From: Hysterangium stoloniferum
Taxonomy: Eukaryota > Basidiomycota > Agaricomycetes > Hysterangiales > Hysterangiaceae
DNA length: 64,000 nucleotides
Direction: 5' to 3'
Assembly (NCBI GenBank): GCA_015178975.1
Contig: WHVD01000192.1
Coordinates: 1 to 64,000 of the forward strand
The notes under the pieces are model-generated. The model ran no database searches and was not told the origin of the DNA. It worked only from the letters and a program-made list of their open reading frames with translations. This document shows positions 31,801-42,033 of the stretch, in pieces. Positions within the stretch are counted from its first letter, which is position 1; the number at the start of each line of letters is the position of its first letter. A program made the translations under genes and the position numbers.

Positions 31801-34223
31801 AGAGCAGACGTCCGTTCAGAAATTTCATGTTCGTGCCCTGCTTGCCAACAGTGGGCCATCTGGAACGCCTAAATCGACCTATACGAGACCAGTGCTCTGG
31901 CTTGAGTTCTCGCATCCGATGGAGTAGAACGTCCAAAGAGACCCCTAGAAATTCGTGGCCAACAATGACATCAGGATCCGTCTTGTGGAGGGTGACTTCA
32001 AACCATTTTCTCTAGGATCAGTAAGAATGACTTTTACCATCGGAGGAACATACCGAGCAATTGATTGAGCAGCATGCGCTCGTTCTTCATCGGCATTATC
32101 TTGGACAATTTGTTCATCCTCGCTTTTTCTTCGAAACCATTGGGAAAGATGTTCAAAGGACGAATGTACGTCTGCACAGTGCATGGCAACTCGGCCGGTG
32201 GTTTTGCATCATCGATGTGGGCTAAAAGCAACAATTAAGAAGTAGCCTTGACTATCCTATAAGACATACTTACTGTTTGCCCAAGTCCTTGCTGTGACGC
32301 ACACTACTTCTCGCTTATTCTCTATATGGTTAACGATAGTTCGAACACTAAGACTCATAATTGTAAGAGGCGGTATATCTTTTGGCGCATTCGCATCAAG
32401 CTCTGAGAAAGGATTGATATCCTTTGGATCCGCAACGACCACTTCCAACTTGCACCAAGAAACCTAACGTGGGGTATTAGACATTTGGGAAATGGAAGAA
32501 AAATTGCCAAAGAAAAAAAGCCCACCCCTTTATTGCTAATTTCTGGGGACTTCACCTGGAGCCAACAAGGTCCCATAATCTTCCGCTTCAAGACCAGCAA
32601 CTCAAATGCCGTTGTATTCGTCCCGAAGACCTTCGCAAAGTTCGGACTGCTGATATCTAAGGGCATTTGGACCTCTGAGAATACAAAGTCAGATATACGG
32701 CTGATTGCAGCTGAGTTAGCTTCACCATTAAAGCCATACACCACTTTCATCCAATCCGCTTCGCCAGTCGGTACGCCTTCTTCTCCGAATGCGTATTTCC
32801 GCTTCACCCACTTTGCTGCCCATGATTTGACTCCGACCTTCCGACGAAGCTGGTCGAAATCGTCATAGACATCGTCTTGTGATGGAACTAAGTCTGTTTC
32901 GTACCGGCCATCTAAGGGCTTTGAGAAAGATCATGCTAATAGTGAGTGGAAGACACATACCGAGAACGCGTTCTCGTGGAAGAACATAAAGATTACGTTC
33001 AATACCTTCGACAGTTACACAGCAGCTAATATAGCTCTTGGTTGGCTTGTCCAGGGTCTTACCCACAAAATACACTTTGCCTTCCAACTCGAGGTAGTCC
33101 ATCCAATAAAAGCGGAATGAACCATCATCTTCAAGGGCATCGATGTTTGAAGGGTTTATGGATTTATTACCCCCAGATGGACCAAGTGTTTCATCGGTGA
33201 CCGCCAGAGCTGCGTGCACACTAAGCCACGAAGGAAGGGTCTTTGCTTCCGTTTCATTTTCAGCCTTTGCCAATTGCTTCAACTTGGCGGGAGGTTTAGG
33301 GACGCGTACATCAGGCTCGGTGTCAGGTTCGGTCTTGAGAACTGGCACAGGCTGTTCAAAATCGACCTCCATAAAAGCATCATCAGTATCGAAATCCGTG
33401 TCATCGAAAGAAATGCCTGGATCGGAAGTGTTGACCTCCATTTTTGTCAACTTCTCCATCGCTGGCGTTACCCCAACACTTTTGCCGTTGCCTAGTTTTA
33501 TTTTTTTGACAGGGCTGAACGGCGCATCGTCGCTCGTGGGGAAAGCACTCTCGGGGACGTCAGAAGATGCCGCTCCGGAGTATTTTGAATCCCGATAAGT
33601 AGAAAAGCGTGGAGTGTAACCAGAGCCAGGCGAATGCGGTGAGGAAGCTTCGTAGTCAGGTGATGATTTACGTTTCTTGGGTTTAGGTGCTGGTAGGGGT
33701 GCGGAATCCATGGCGGACAACAAGGAGCTCATGAAGTCTTCTTCCTTTTCCTTTGAAACTACTGGACGATAAGCACTAATGTCTACCGGAGGAGGAGGCG
33801 GAGGCGCCTTCTTCTTTGACGTGGTCTTGTTCGACTTCTTTTGACCTAAGTAAGGATAGTATTACGCGCTTTAAACTGCATAAAAAGGGTCTCACGTCTT
33901 CTGGCAAACTTGTCGTCTTCCTCACTTTCGTCGCCGTCGCGTCTAGGCTCGCCCCAGTCATCCATACCATTGTCCGCATACCCGTCAACACCATCGTCTT
34001 CCACGAAGTCGTCCTTCTGTAGTCGACCCCTAACAATGCTCTTGTACTGCTCTTCAGATACTTCGTCGTAGATCTCGGTGTCTTCAGCAGGCTAGAGTAA
34101 TTAACGCGTCAATTCGCAACGCGTTGTCGCGATACAGAAGCAAAAGCCTTTGAGTACCTTCCAACCACGACCTCCTCCTTCCCTGGCTTTTTTAAATTCC
34201 GCAAATTTCGAGGCTTTAGACAT
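28888..34223 (-). CDS. POL1: DNA polymerase alpha catalytic subunit (p180)
   Basis: A minus-strand gene of roughly 15 or more exons; the first five are 34223-34158, 34091-33896, 33845-32961, 32911-32526 and 32463-32274, all in phase. The N-terminus has the family block (E)[17 protein letters not shown] and DDFVEDD, where primase and replisome contacts lie. The exonuclease-like domain shows [19 protein letters not shown]. Polymerase motif A is [17 protein letters not shown] (~31170), motif [14 protein letters not shown] (~30800) and motif C YGDTDS (~30610). KKKYAAV follows motif C. The C-terminal zinc modules include CEGQVEF and CDDATCRN...CMKPNC (29200-29463), which bind the B subunit. With primase the enzyme starts every Okazaki fragment. 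The protein appears full length. Confidence 0.95.
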
Positions 34224-34273
34224 TAAAACGCGTAAAAGAGGGATTGAGGTATGAGACGCGTAGTGAGACGCGT
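34104..34273. promoter_or_regulatory. Cluster of five ACGCGT (MCB) boxes at POL1 start
   Basis: ACGCGT occurs at 34104-34109 and 34119-34124 (inside POL1 intron 1) and at 34228-34233, 34256-34261 and 34268-34273 (5-50 bp upstream of the ATG). ACGCGT is the MluI cell-cycle box read by the Swi6/Mbp1-type MBF factor, which switches on DNA-synthesis genes including POL1 at G1/S in other fungi. The density is far above chance. Confidence 0.75.
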
Positions 34274-34439
34274 ACGAGGGAGACGCGAACGCGGCGGAGT
34301 TCAAAGCGCGTGTTGTTCGATCGCACTTTTCACGCCACGTCACAAGGGTGTGACGTCAACAAGAGTACAAGATTGGGATACTATACACAGTGACCACTTT
34401 GGACCTCAAAAGCACTTATTGGCTATAGTCCTGACGTCA

Positions 34440-35618
34440 ATGGATGGCCTATTTCGAATTATATTACTCTCGGTTGCCCTCGGCGTATCTTCGTTTGCTG
34501 TTGGTATTCTACCTCTTTCTTTCACATTTTCTGGTCCGTCTTCATGTTTCCGTCGGTTTATTCAAACTGACAATATCTATAGCAAAAAATCGTCTTCAGC
34601 TATCGACATTTGGAAATGGACTTCTTCTTGGAACAGCACTTGGTGTCATTATTCCTGAGTTCGTTTTCGTTAGGAAAAAAATGTTACCTTGGGTATTTCT
34701 AAAGGTGGATATCTAACAGGGGCATAGAAGCCGTATCATCTCCCAACGGGACTCCATCAGGATCGCGAATAGCGTTGTCCCTAATTTTTGGATTCACATT
34801 CATGCTTATTATGGAACAATTCTTCGCTCCGCATAGCCCTTCCCTGCCACCACCCAGGTCTGAACCCGTATTCCAATTACCTCCTCTTGGTGATGAAGTT
34901 ACAGACAACGACCCAGACGCAATCGACATGGAAAATCTGTCAACGTTAAGGCATGAGAACCGTGCACATGCTGGCCACTTGACTCAGTCTATAATTGCAC
35001 ACCCTCTCACACTCGGCCTTGTAATCCACTCATTAGCGGATGGTTTGGCACTTGGTGCTTCCGCTTCTGGTGAACACGGAGATACAAGCCTCTCTTTTCT
35101 TGTCTTTCTCGCACTCATTATACACAAATGTAGGCTCCATTTTCTTTAAACCACCCCCGCGGCATTCCGGCTGATATCAATACTTTCAGCACCCACCGCA
35201 TTAGCCTTGACATCCTCTCTGCTATCCACTTCGCTTCCCCGCGCTGAAATTCGGATGCACGTAGCCGTCTTTAGTTTCGCTACTCCATTTGGTGCATTAG
35301 CGTCATTTTTCCTACTAGGCTACCTTGGATCACGCACGGGCAACTGGACCGGGGTGGCAATGTTGGTTTCGGTACGTGTATGCAAAGTATATTCCCCGTG
35401 TTTTCGTAATGACTTCTTTCTAGGGTGGCACTTTTCTCTATGTCGCCACCGTCATTCAACCTATAGGTGCACATTCACACGACGATAGCGACGCTGTTCC
35501 ATCGGAAAAATTAGACAAGGTGCAACGGCTTTCTCTGCTTGTATCAGGCATTTTTCTCCCCTTTGTGATCGGATCTCTATTCGGTCACGAGCATGGAGCT
35601 GGACATGCCGATCATTAG
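34440..35618 (+). CDS. ZIP family metal transporter (SLC39A9/ZIP9-like)
   Basis: Five exons: 34440-34533, 34583-34658, 34720-35129, 35190-35371, 35424-35618, giving 318 residues. Membrane segments include IILLSVALGVSSFAVGILPL, TFGNGLLLGTALGVIIPEG, ALSLIFGFTFMLIMEQFF, HPLTLGLVIHSLADGLALGA, FLVFLALIIHKSPTALAL, TPFGALASFFLLGYLG and LLVSGIFLPFVIGSLFG. HSLADGLALGA and the HK(S)PTALAL helix carry the conserved TM4/TM5 metal-site His residues of ZIP proteins, which bring Zn2+ (or Fe/Mn) into the cytosol. A variable His/acid loop follows TM3, and the tail (GHEHGAGHADH) is His-rich. It is divergent from POL1, 216 bp away. Confidence 0.9.
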
Positions 35619-36997
35619 ACCGCGACATATCCGCATACTCAGGGTTTGTAATGACGCATATATGGAACGAAATTTTATACCCGCCAGGATTTGCAGGAAA
35701 TGAAATGAATGGTGTGCCTGATGTCCATATGAAGTACACCGTCCAGTTGCTAGTAAATAACACTTGCAAATACATAGATTATTATCTTACTTGTACCACT
35801 TGATCAGAATATTTCTTGTTGTAATAGAATGAATATCAGGAACCAATTCAGTTTGCTAATATTTCATTAGTTGCAAATACTCTCTAATAACCAGAAACCG
35901 CAGCCAATCGGCACTCGCGTCCCTCCGAATATTTATAACCTTTGCGTGCTTTGCCTAGAACTCCATGAATCCACGTGTGTACCAACCTAGATTATAGTGA
36001 TAATATATTTAGCGTCCTGGGCATAAAGTTTGATGGGATGTTCCTGATTGGCACGGCTATATGCACTGCCTCCACGGCTACTCGAAGAATATTTGCATTA
36101 GCGGATTCCTCAGGGTTTCTACTGCGACGGGGCTTACGCCTCTCGTAGTGTGACCGTTGTTCTGTGGTTATGATCATCTTTACCACTCCTGCTCTCCGCA
36201 TACAGCCGCGACATCGTGTATAACACTGGTTGACTCCTACCAGAAAATTGCAAACGTGGGACTGCGCCACCGCGTGTGTGTCAGGTCTTAATTGAGCGAT
36301 CATCTTCCTCCGCCCCAGAAAACTGCCAGACATGTATTTAAAGATATAACGGGAACACAAATGCCCATGTTTGGTCTTCGGTGGTTGGAACCAGAACACA
36401 ATCAGGTGAATGCTTTAATTCCATCACGAATGCTAAAAATACATTGTCCGCTGCATCCGAAGTGATACTGTGGTATATATAGGAACGAAATGAAATTTGG
36501 TTTGGGGTGCACCGAATAACGTAACGTCCCCTTCAGGTGCAGTACAGGGTGCAGAAAACGCCACGGAGGTCCCGCCAAATACAATTATGTTAAGAAATAA
36601 CAATCCAAGAGTCATCGCTTCACTAAAGGGGGCCGCATATACATGGTGCATGTCATACAGCAACGACGATGGCGACAAAAATAGCGAGGAGGAAGTACAG
36701 ATAATGGAAGAACCCTGATGAACAGTTGTTCGCGAAAGTGATATATCATCACTTGAGAACTTGGGAATCGGGATGATGGGTGAGTCTAGGATTAGCACGA
36801 TGTCATGGCCGTGCATTGATAGCTGAACAACCAGACGCCTCATGCGGTATAAATCGGTGCAATCTTTTTTTCAGAGGCCGAGCCGATATCAACCTCGGCA
36901 GTACTAAATCTAGTTGAACGGGGCATCGGCTGATTTAATTAGGGATTGGTCGCCTGTAGAAGATATTTGAGATTATCTGAAAGGGAAGACTGGCCGT
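35619..36997. other. Intergenic, one weak secreted-protein-like ORF
   Basis: A minus-strand frame within 36433-36843 contains MTLGLLFLNIIVFGGTSVAF followed by SAPC, which reads like a signal peptide. The mature part is short and unsupported. Nothing else is recognised. Confidence 0.3.
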
Positions 36998-38633
36998 CTA
37001 GAGAAAGTCGAGGCCGCGCACCGCCCTTTCAAAGGCTTCGAGAGCATCCGCTGCACGAAAAGAACCCGCCTTACTGTATGTCATGGCGGAGAACACAGGC
37101 GCTAGTGCTACAGTCAGGGGAGCTGCCTTCAAAAATGACGAAAGGGGATCAGATACATCACTGTCGGCATGTTCAGAAGATACGTACGGGAGTCATTGCG
37201 TTCTCAAATAGATGCGCAAGATTCTTCAAGTCCGTGGCAAATATCATAGCCCGAGTGGTTTCGCTGACAATCCTGACCCGTTCTTCATCCTCGGAGGAGG
37301 ATATCTCATCTGTACTGGAGTCCTCTTCGGGATCTGACAAATCACCCAGTAGCGCCACTCCAGATAAGGGGTGAGATTGCTTCTCAGGATCCATATCTAG
37401 AATGCAGTGAGGGATGCCAAGGCCTGATGGAATTAATGACAATTCAGAGGCACTGCGAGATTGTATTCGGCAACGACAGACGGGCAGTATGAATTCCCCC
37501 GATGACGCAGCCAGTTTCACGAGATGCGGTGACCGCCCGCGTGGGGCCGCCGTCCGTGTACTGTGTAGTGCCTGCCCCGCAGAGCTCACCCTTAACTTTA
37601 TGGCCTTTGAAAAATCGAGAAAATAATATTTGACGGGGAACTCTATGCGCGAAAAATGTGCATTAGGTGGGGCCAGACCAATGTCCATCTTGATGGACTG
37701 TGCCAGGTCTTCAATGGAACGCGGAATCACGGCCTGCGCAATGTTGTGCTCGTGGAGAAAGACAAGACTCTGACAAGCGTAAAAAAAAAAATAAGTAATG
37801 TCCTCCCAGTTCGAAATGAGGCGACGTACTTGGATCATTTGGCGTATAAAATCGACCCAATCTGCGGTACTTTGCAGGGGATTCTCCTGTAAATCGTGGA
37901 GTGGGTCCATAGCAATAAATGCTTCGTCTTCGCGTTGATCGCCATCGAAATATCCGCCGTATTCGATGATGTGTGCGAGGCGGTCAGCCAAAGAGGATGA
38001 GAGCTCCCGTTCTATAATCATGAGAGCAGGTGGGGATGGGTTCCATGGGTCACGTCGTATCTCGGGGTCGTTTAGGTATCGCCAGAGCATGAGTTCACGG
38101 GCAGATGTCGAGGTCGAAGGCAAATGTCTTAGCATTACCGTGTGGTGAGGTTGAGATGGCACAGCGTGCAACAGAAGCTGGTTCGAAGACGTTGAGCAGG
38201 TGGCCCTTGTGAAATCTAGATGAATGCTCACCTGGGGCATCGATGACTGCTGGTGACTGGTAGCAAAGTGGTCAATAATGTCGTGCACATGTGTGTGACG
38301 AGGACTCCGGGGGAGGAAATCGGCCTCGGGGCCTTCGCCATCGCCGCCATTCAGAGTCAAGTCGAAATAGGACATGTCTTCCTCGATGTAGTTGATGTCC
38401 TCATCCCGGACGGCATGGTCAGCACACTCGAAACCTCCGTCGCTATCCTGCACTGACGATGAAGACATGTACTCCAAGTCAACCATTCTGGTGAGTGGAA
38501 CACCTGACTTATACACCTGCAGCTCCTCGATAGAAGGATCGGAAGCGTCGTCGGATATATCGACAACTCTATACTCGGATACGCCGGGATGGTAGGGGAG
38601 GAGGACATCTACGGTGGTAGGCATTGCTTGCAA
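36998..38633 (-). CDS. Degenerate serine/threonine-kinase-like protein
   Basis: Three exons: 38633-37830, 37769-37188, 37126-36998, giving 504 residues. The N-terminal ~180 residues are acidic and Ser-rich. The kinase-like C-lobe begins after the first intron with SLVFLHEHNIAQ. It continues with the family spacer PNAHFSRIEFPVKYYFLDFS and SPHLVKLAASSGEF. This matches a large agaricomycete family of kinase-like proteins. At the catalytic loop, where HRD-x-K-x2-N belongs, the sequence reads AQAVIPRSIEDL, and DFG is replaced by DFS, so catalysis looks lost. After the spacer comes a Ser/Asp-rich region (DPEEDSSTDEISSSEDEE). Start choice between 38633 and 38624 is open. The last exon is inferred from splice signals alone. 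Confidence 0.6.
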
Positions 38634-39743
38634 CAGTTATGGGGGGATGTATTAAGAAAATGAGAAGATGAATTATATATGTAACTGTTTGAAAGGGATG
38701 TCCCGCATAAGGCAGATCTATCAAGAACCTTTCCCACTTGTGGTGATCCGTTGTCTTTTTTTTTCTTTTTTCCAGAATCTCGGATACTTGTGTGGCTGAT
38801 GAGTGACAGACACATCGGCTATGGAGGACGCGTTTACAACGGAGTATGATCGGGGTAATTGGGGAGGCTATGTGGTTTCTTTCCTGAGTCATGAATTTCC
38901 CGAATTTTGTTCTACGTGTGGGATAACGGTTTGCCCATAAGGTGCTTGCCATTTTTTCATTGTGATTATCGAATGATAATGGATCAGTACAACTAGCATC
39001 CTGGATATGGGATATAGGGTAATATCCGAGGGAGGAAAATCATGGGTAATCCAGTTATAGCCCTAAACGCAAGCCAGCGCGCAGAGGACATATTTACCGC
39101 AGTGATTCATGAAGGCAGATGTCACACTAGGCTACTTGCCCAGGGATCACGAGACCGTCCTATAGACAATGTGTTTATACGACCATTAAATTGCCAGCAT
39201 ACAGCTGCATAAGTACTTCACTCTGCTCTCAAACATATAATCCAGATGTCACAGCCCCATCAATCCCTTGGAGTGGGAGGTCTAGGTGGTGCTTAGAGCT
39301 ATAATTAACTATTTAAATTCAAACTACCTAGGGTGGGCACTGTCCCTGGTATATGAGAAATGAATGCCGTCCATCTCGTGACCCTGCATATGCCCCTGCC
39401 CAGTCTCTGCCATTAATATTTAGGGCAATGCTTACAAACCATCAACGAGGGTTGTATTTAATTCCAAAACATGAATGCTACAATCTGTTGTGAGGCGAGC
39501 AGGACATGATGCATCCCTCAAGCTGCCGTAAGTGCTTAAAAGCTAAAACGTCAAATTTTCAATCTAGACAGGCGCCACGTAGTATCAGATAACTGTGCGA
39601 AACAAATCGACCGCCCAATGTATAATGGAACGAGCCGATAGTAATATTCAATTCTGGGTTCATATACTTCCACTCAACAATCGATCGGCAGCAAACTGCG
39701 GGGGCTGTGATCAAAACCCTCACGGAAGACCACTAACAAACAC
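38634..39743. other. Intergenic spacer
   Basis: No gene supported. The F-box gene may extend by a small 3' exon into ~39558-39650 (splice donor AG|GTGAGT near 39745). This was not included. Confidence 0.4.
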
Positions 39744-40655
39744 TCACCTCTGTAGCCTTATGTCTTCCTCGACGTCGGTCCACATTGCATTATTCATCAC
39801 CGTATGCTCCCAGCGGTGTGGGGTAAGAGGCTCCCCAGGGCGTAAAATAAGCCTAGGATCTGCTACCGCCCTGTGTAAGCCTAGCCGTTCCATGACAGAC
39901 ATAGTCATAGTGGCATCCGGTAAACCGTTTGACAGATATAAATTTATAATTAATATTTGAAGTTCTACGGGAGTCATGCGATTTGCGGGGGTATAGGGTG
40001 GCAGATCATTGTCTGGTTGGGTGTCCCCATATGGCTTCTGGACAAGCAAAAGAGGCAAACAGGTGATAGCTGTAGCGCTGCTGATCCCGTGTCGATATCC
40101 GCAGGCGAGATGCGTTAAGTGCGGAAACATGTCTAAAGTAAGCGCGAATGGTCTTGGAACGTCATCGGCAAGGTACAAATGTGTACATCCTCGAAATATC
40201 GGGTGTTCGAAGCATACACGCCTAAGTGACCCTGTGATCGTGATGCTAACAGGCTGAGGCAGCACCCATCCGGATAACGTGTTTATGGGATGGTGTAGGA
40301 ATGTACTACTGACAGCGAGGCGTTGCAGAGAGGGAAAATGTTTCAAGAATGTAGGTTGCAAGGTGGAAATATATGAGCGCGGTAGATACAGGGCTGTGGT
40401 GTGTCTCGTCAAACCCAATTTGCTTGCCTTGATTGTCTCATGGAGCGAGAGCAATAATGTCGCCGACTCGACCACAATCTTCCTATAGAGCAATGGAATG
40501 ATCCAGCTCTTCACTGCCTTTGAGACACGGAGCAGGTTGGAGCTAGTGGCACAAGACGTGCACGCAGCAGTTTCGAAAATGAGTCGTACTATTTCGACTG
40601 GTAATGCCTGTGGTCCTGTCCTTTGTCTTTCGGAGGTAGCTCTATCGAGTGTCAC
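39744..40655 (-). CDS. F-box-like protein
   Basis: A single exon as read, 303 residues. Residues ~15-65 are an F-box: ALPVEIVRLIFETAA, then LLRVSKAVKSWIIPLLYRKI. This form is widespread in agaricomycetes and would link to Skp1 in an SCF ubiquitin ligase. The rest has loose leucine-rich repeats (FPSLQRLAV, FPHLTHLACG), a likely substrate-binding face. The C-terminus has WTDVEEDIRLQR and may continue in another exon. The target is unknown. Confidence 0.75.
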   Translation of the reverse strand: MTLDRATSERQRTGPQALPVEIVRLIFETAACTSCATSSNLLRVSKAVKSWIIPLLYRKIVVESATLLLSLHETIKASKLGLTRHTTALYLPRSYISTLQPTFLKHFPSLQRLAVSSTFLHHPINTLSGWVLPQPVSITITGSLRRVCFEHPIFRGCTHLYLADDVPRPFALTLDMFPHLTHLACGYRHGISSATAITCLPLLLVQKPYGDTQPDNDLPPYTPANRMTPVELQILIINLYLSNGLPDATMTMSVMERLGLHRAVADPRLILRPGEPLTPHRWEHTVMNNAMWTDVEEDIRLQR

Positions 40656-41386
40656 ATGTTAAAGGTCTTCAAAGAAAGCAGGATCGAATTAGCAGCTTAC
40701 ACTTGGGTTCCCATTGTGTAGTATGCATGCGAAAAAATATAAAGATGCTCTGTGGTACAGGAAGATCAACTGGCGATATTAAATCTCAGCGTGGAGCTGG
40801 AAAATACAACCCAACCACACTTGGAGAAATGACCTCAGATAATCTTCTGCAGATGTTGTATCCTGCGAAACGGACAATCAGCTCAGTTGCTATAAAAAAA
40901 CTCTGGCCAACTAACCGCAAAAGATTGAAGTATTAGTTCGGAAGTGCACTCTTAATATATAGTTATTGTAATTTAAATACTCTGTATAATATAACTCTGC
41001 CCACCCGTGTCCTTGACGGGGGTTATGGAAATTTTGACCTTACATGGCAACCAAGTCTATTTATACGTCGCCTGTACTCCATAAGCCGTGCGAACTAATC
41101 ATTAGGTGCAGAATTGCACTAATTATAAAAATGGGAAGTATAGAAGGTGGGGGCGGTCATATCTCGGATACATAGTATCATTGTAACTGGCCAAATACTA
41201 TCATTGCTTCTCTGACTTTTAACTGGATAACGATAAGTTGGATGATGCACCAATCCGGACCAGGGTAAGCCTACGCCCCGAGGTGTGCAGTCACTTCATG
41301 TCGATCATAATAGGGTCGAAGGCAGGTCAAATTTTCACAACATTAAACTCCACCACCGACCCGCCTAAAATTTCGTACTGCGCAGA
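40656..41386. other. Intergenic spacer
   Basis: No gene seen. It contains the F-box promoter and the SF3B5 3' end. Confidence 0.5.
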
Positions 41387-41923
41387 TTAATCGTCGTCCT
41401 TCGGAGGAGGAGGCCCACATGGTTGAAGCATGCGCTAGTCAAGAAGACTGGTCAGATATGAACAGATCTTCAAATGAGGAAACTAGCGTACCTCTGTCAT
41501 CTCAAACTTGACACGCCCAATAGATTCTCCGTCTGCAATGGCAAGATAGGAGTTCAAAGCTGGGTGACCAACAATGGATGCCAAAGTATCTCGATGCTGG
41601 TGGGTAATCCAATCACTGCGTAAAAGGTTGGTTTGAAGTGTTGAGTGGCATTGTATAGCATCAACTCACTACTTGGTGAGATCGGCATGACCTAACGTTA
41701 AACGCTCAGTACATATATATTAGAATAAGAAAGCCGCTATTACTCACCCGTCCCCGTATAACGAGCATGTACTGTAAAGAATCCAACGTCAGCCTGACCA
41801 AAACGTTTAAGATGCAGCACATACAATGCTCTAGTTGAGTATTAGCGGTGTACCTAAGCTCACTTGACTGGGAATATCAGACGTAAATGAGCAGCTTAGA
41901 GAATGTAGCCAAGCACTCACCAT
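41387..41923 (-). CDS. SF3B5: Splicing factor SF3B subunit 5 (SF3b10/Ysf3)
   Basis: Six coding pieces: 41923-41921 (the ATG alone), 41867-41825, 41771-41748 (24 nt), 41691-41670 (22 nt), 41615-41492, 41434-41387, giving 87 residues; the human protein has 86. Family blocks are NTQLEHLHARYTGTGHADLT, HQHRDTLASIVGH, YLAIADGESIGRVKF and RMLQPCGPPPPK. It is a core subunit of SF3b in the U2 snRNP, packing against SF3B1 to recognise the branch site. Short exons hid it from simple ORF reading. It is divergent from the DEAH helicase, with 110 bp between start codons. Confidence 0.9.
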
Positions 41924-42033
41924 CCCTTAAGCTGAACAGGACTTGCTTGGTAAGCGCTCGTGTTACTCCGCTTACACCTATTGATCTTGCGAAAAGCTCA
42001 TGTCCCTGTTTTTTAACCAGAACCACCACAGCA
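41924..42033. promoter_or_regulatory. 110-bp divergent promoter, SF3B5 / DEAH helicase
   Basis: The whole interval between the two likely start codons. If the helicase starts at its second ATG (42052) it becomes 128 bp. Both products are RNA-processing factors. Confidence 0.6.

Noticed and set aside
35992-36399. Minus-strand Cys-containing 135-codon ORF
   Set aside because: Highly basic and irregular, no signal peptide, no conserved blocks, no partner exon found.
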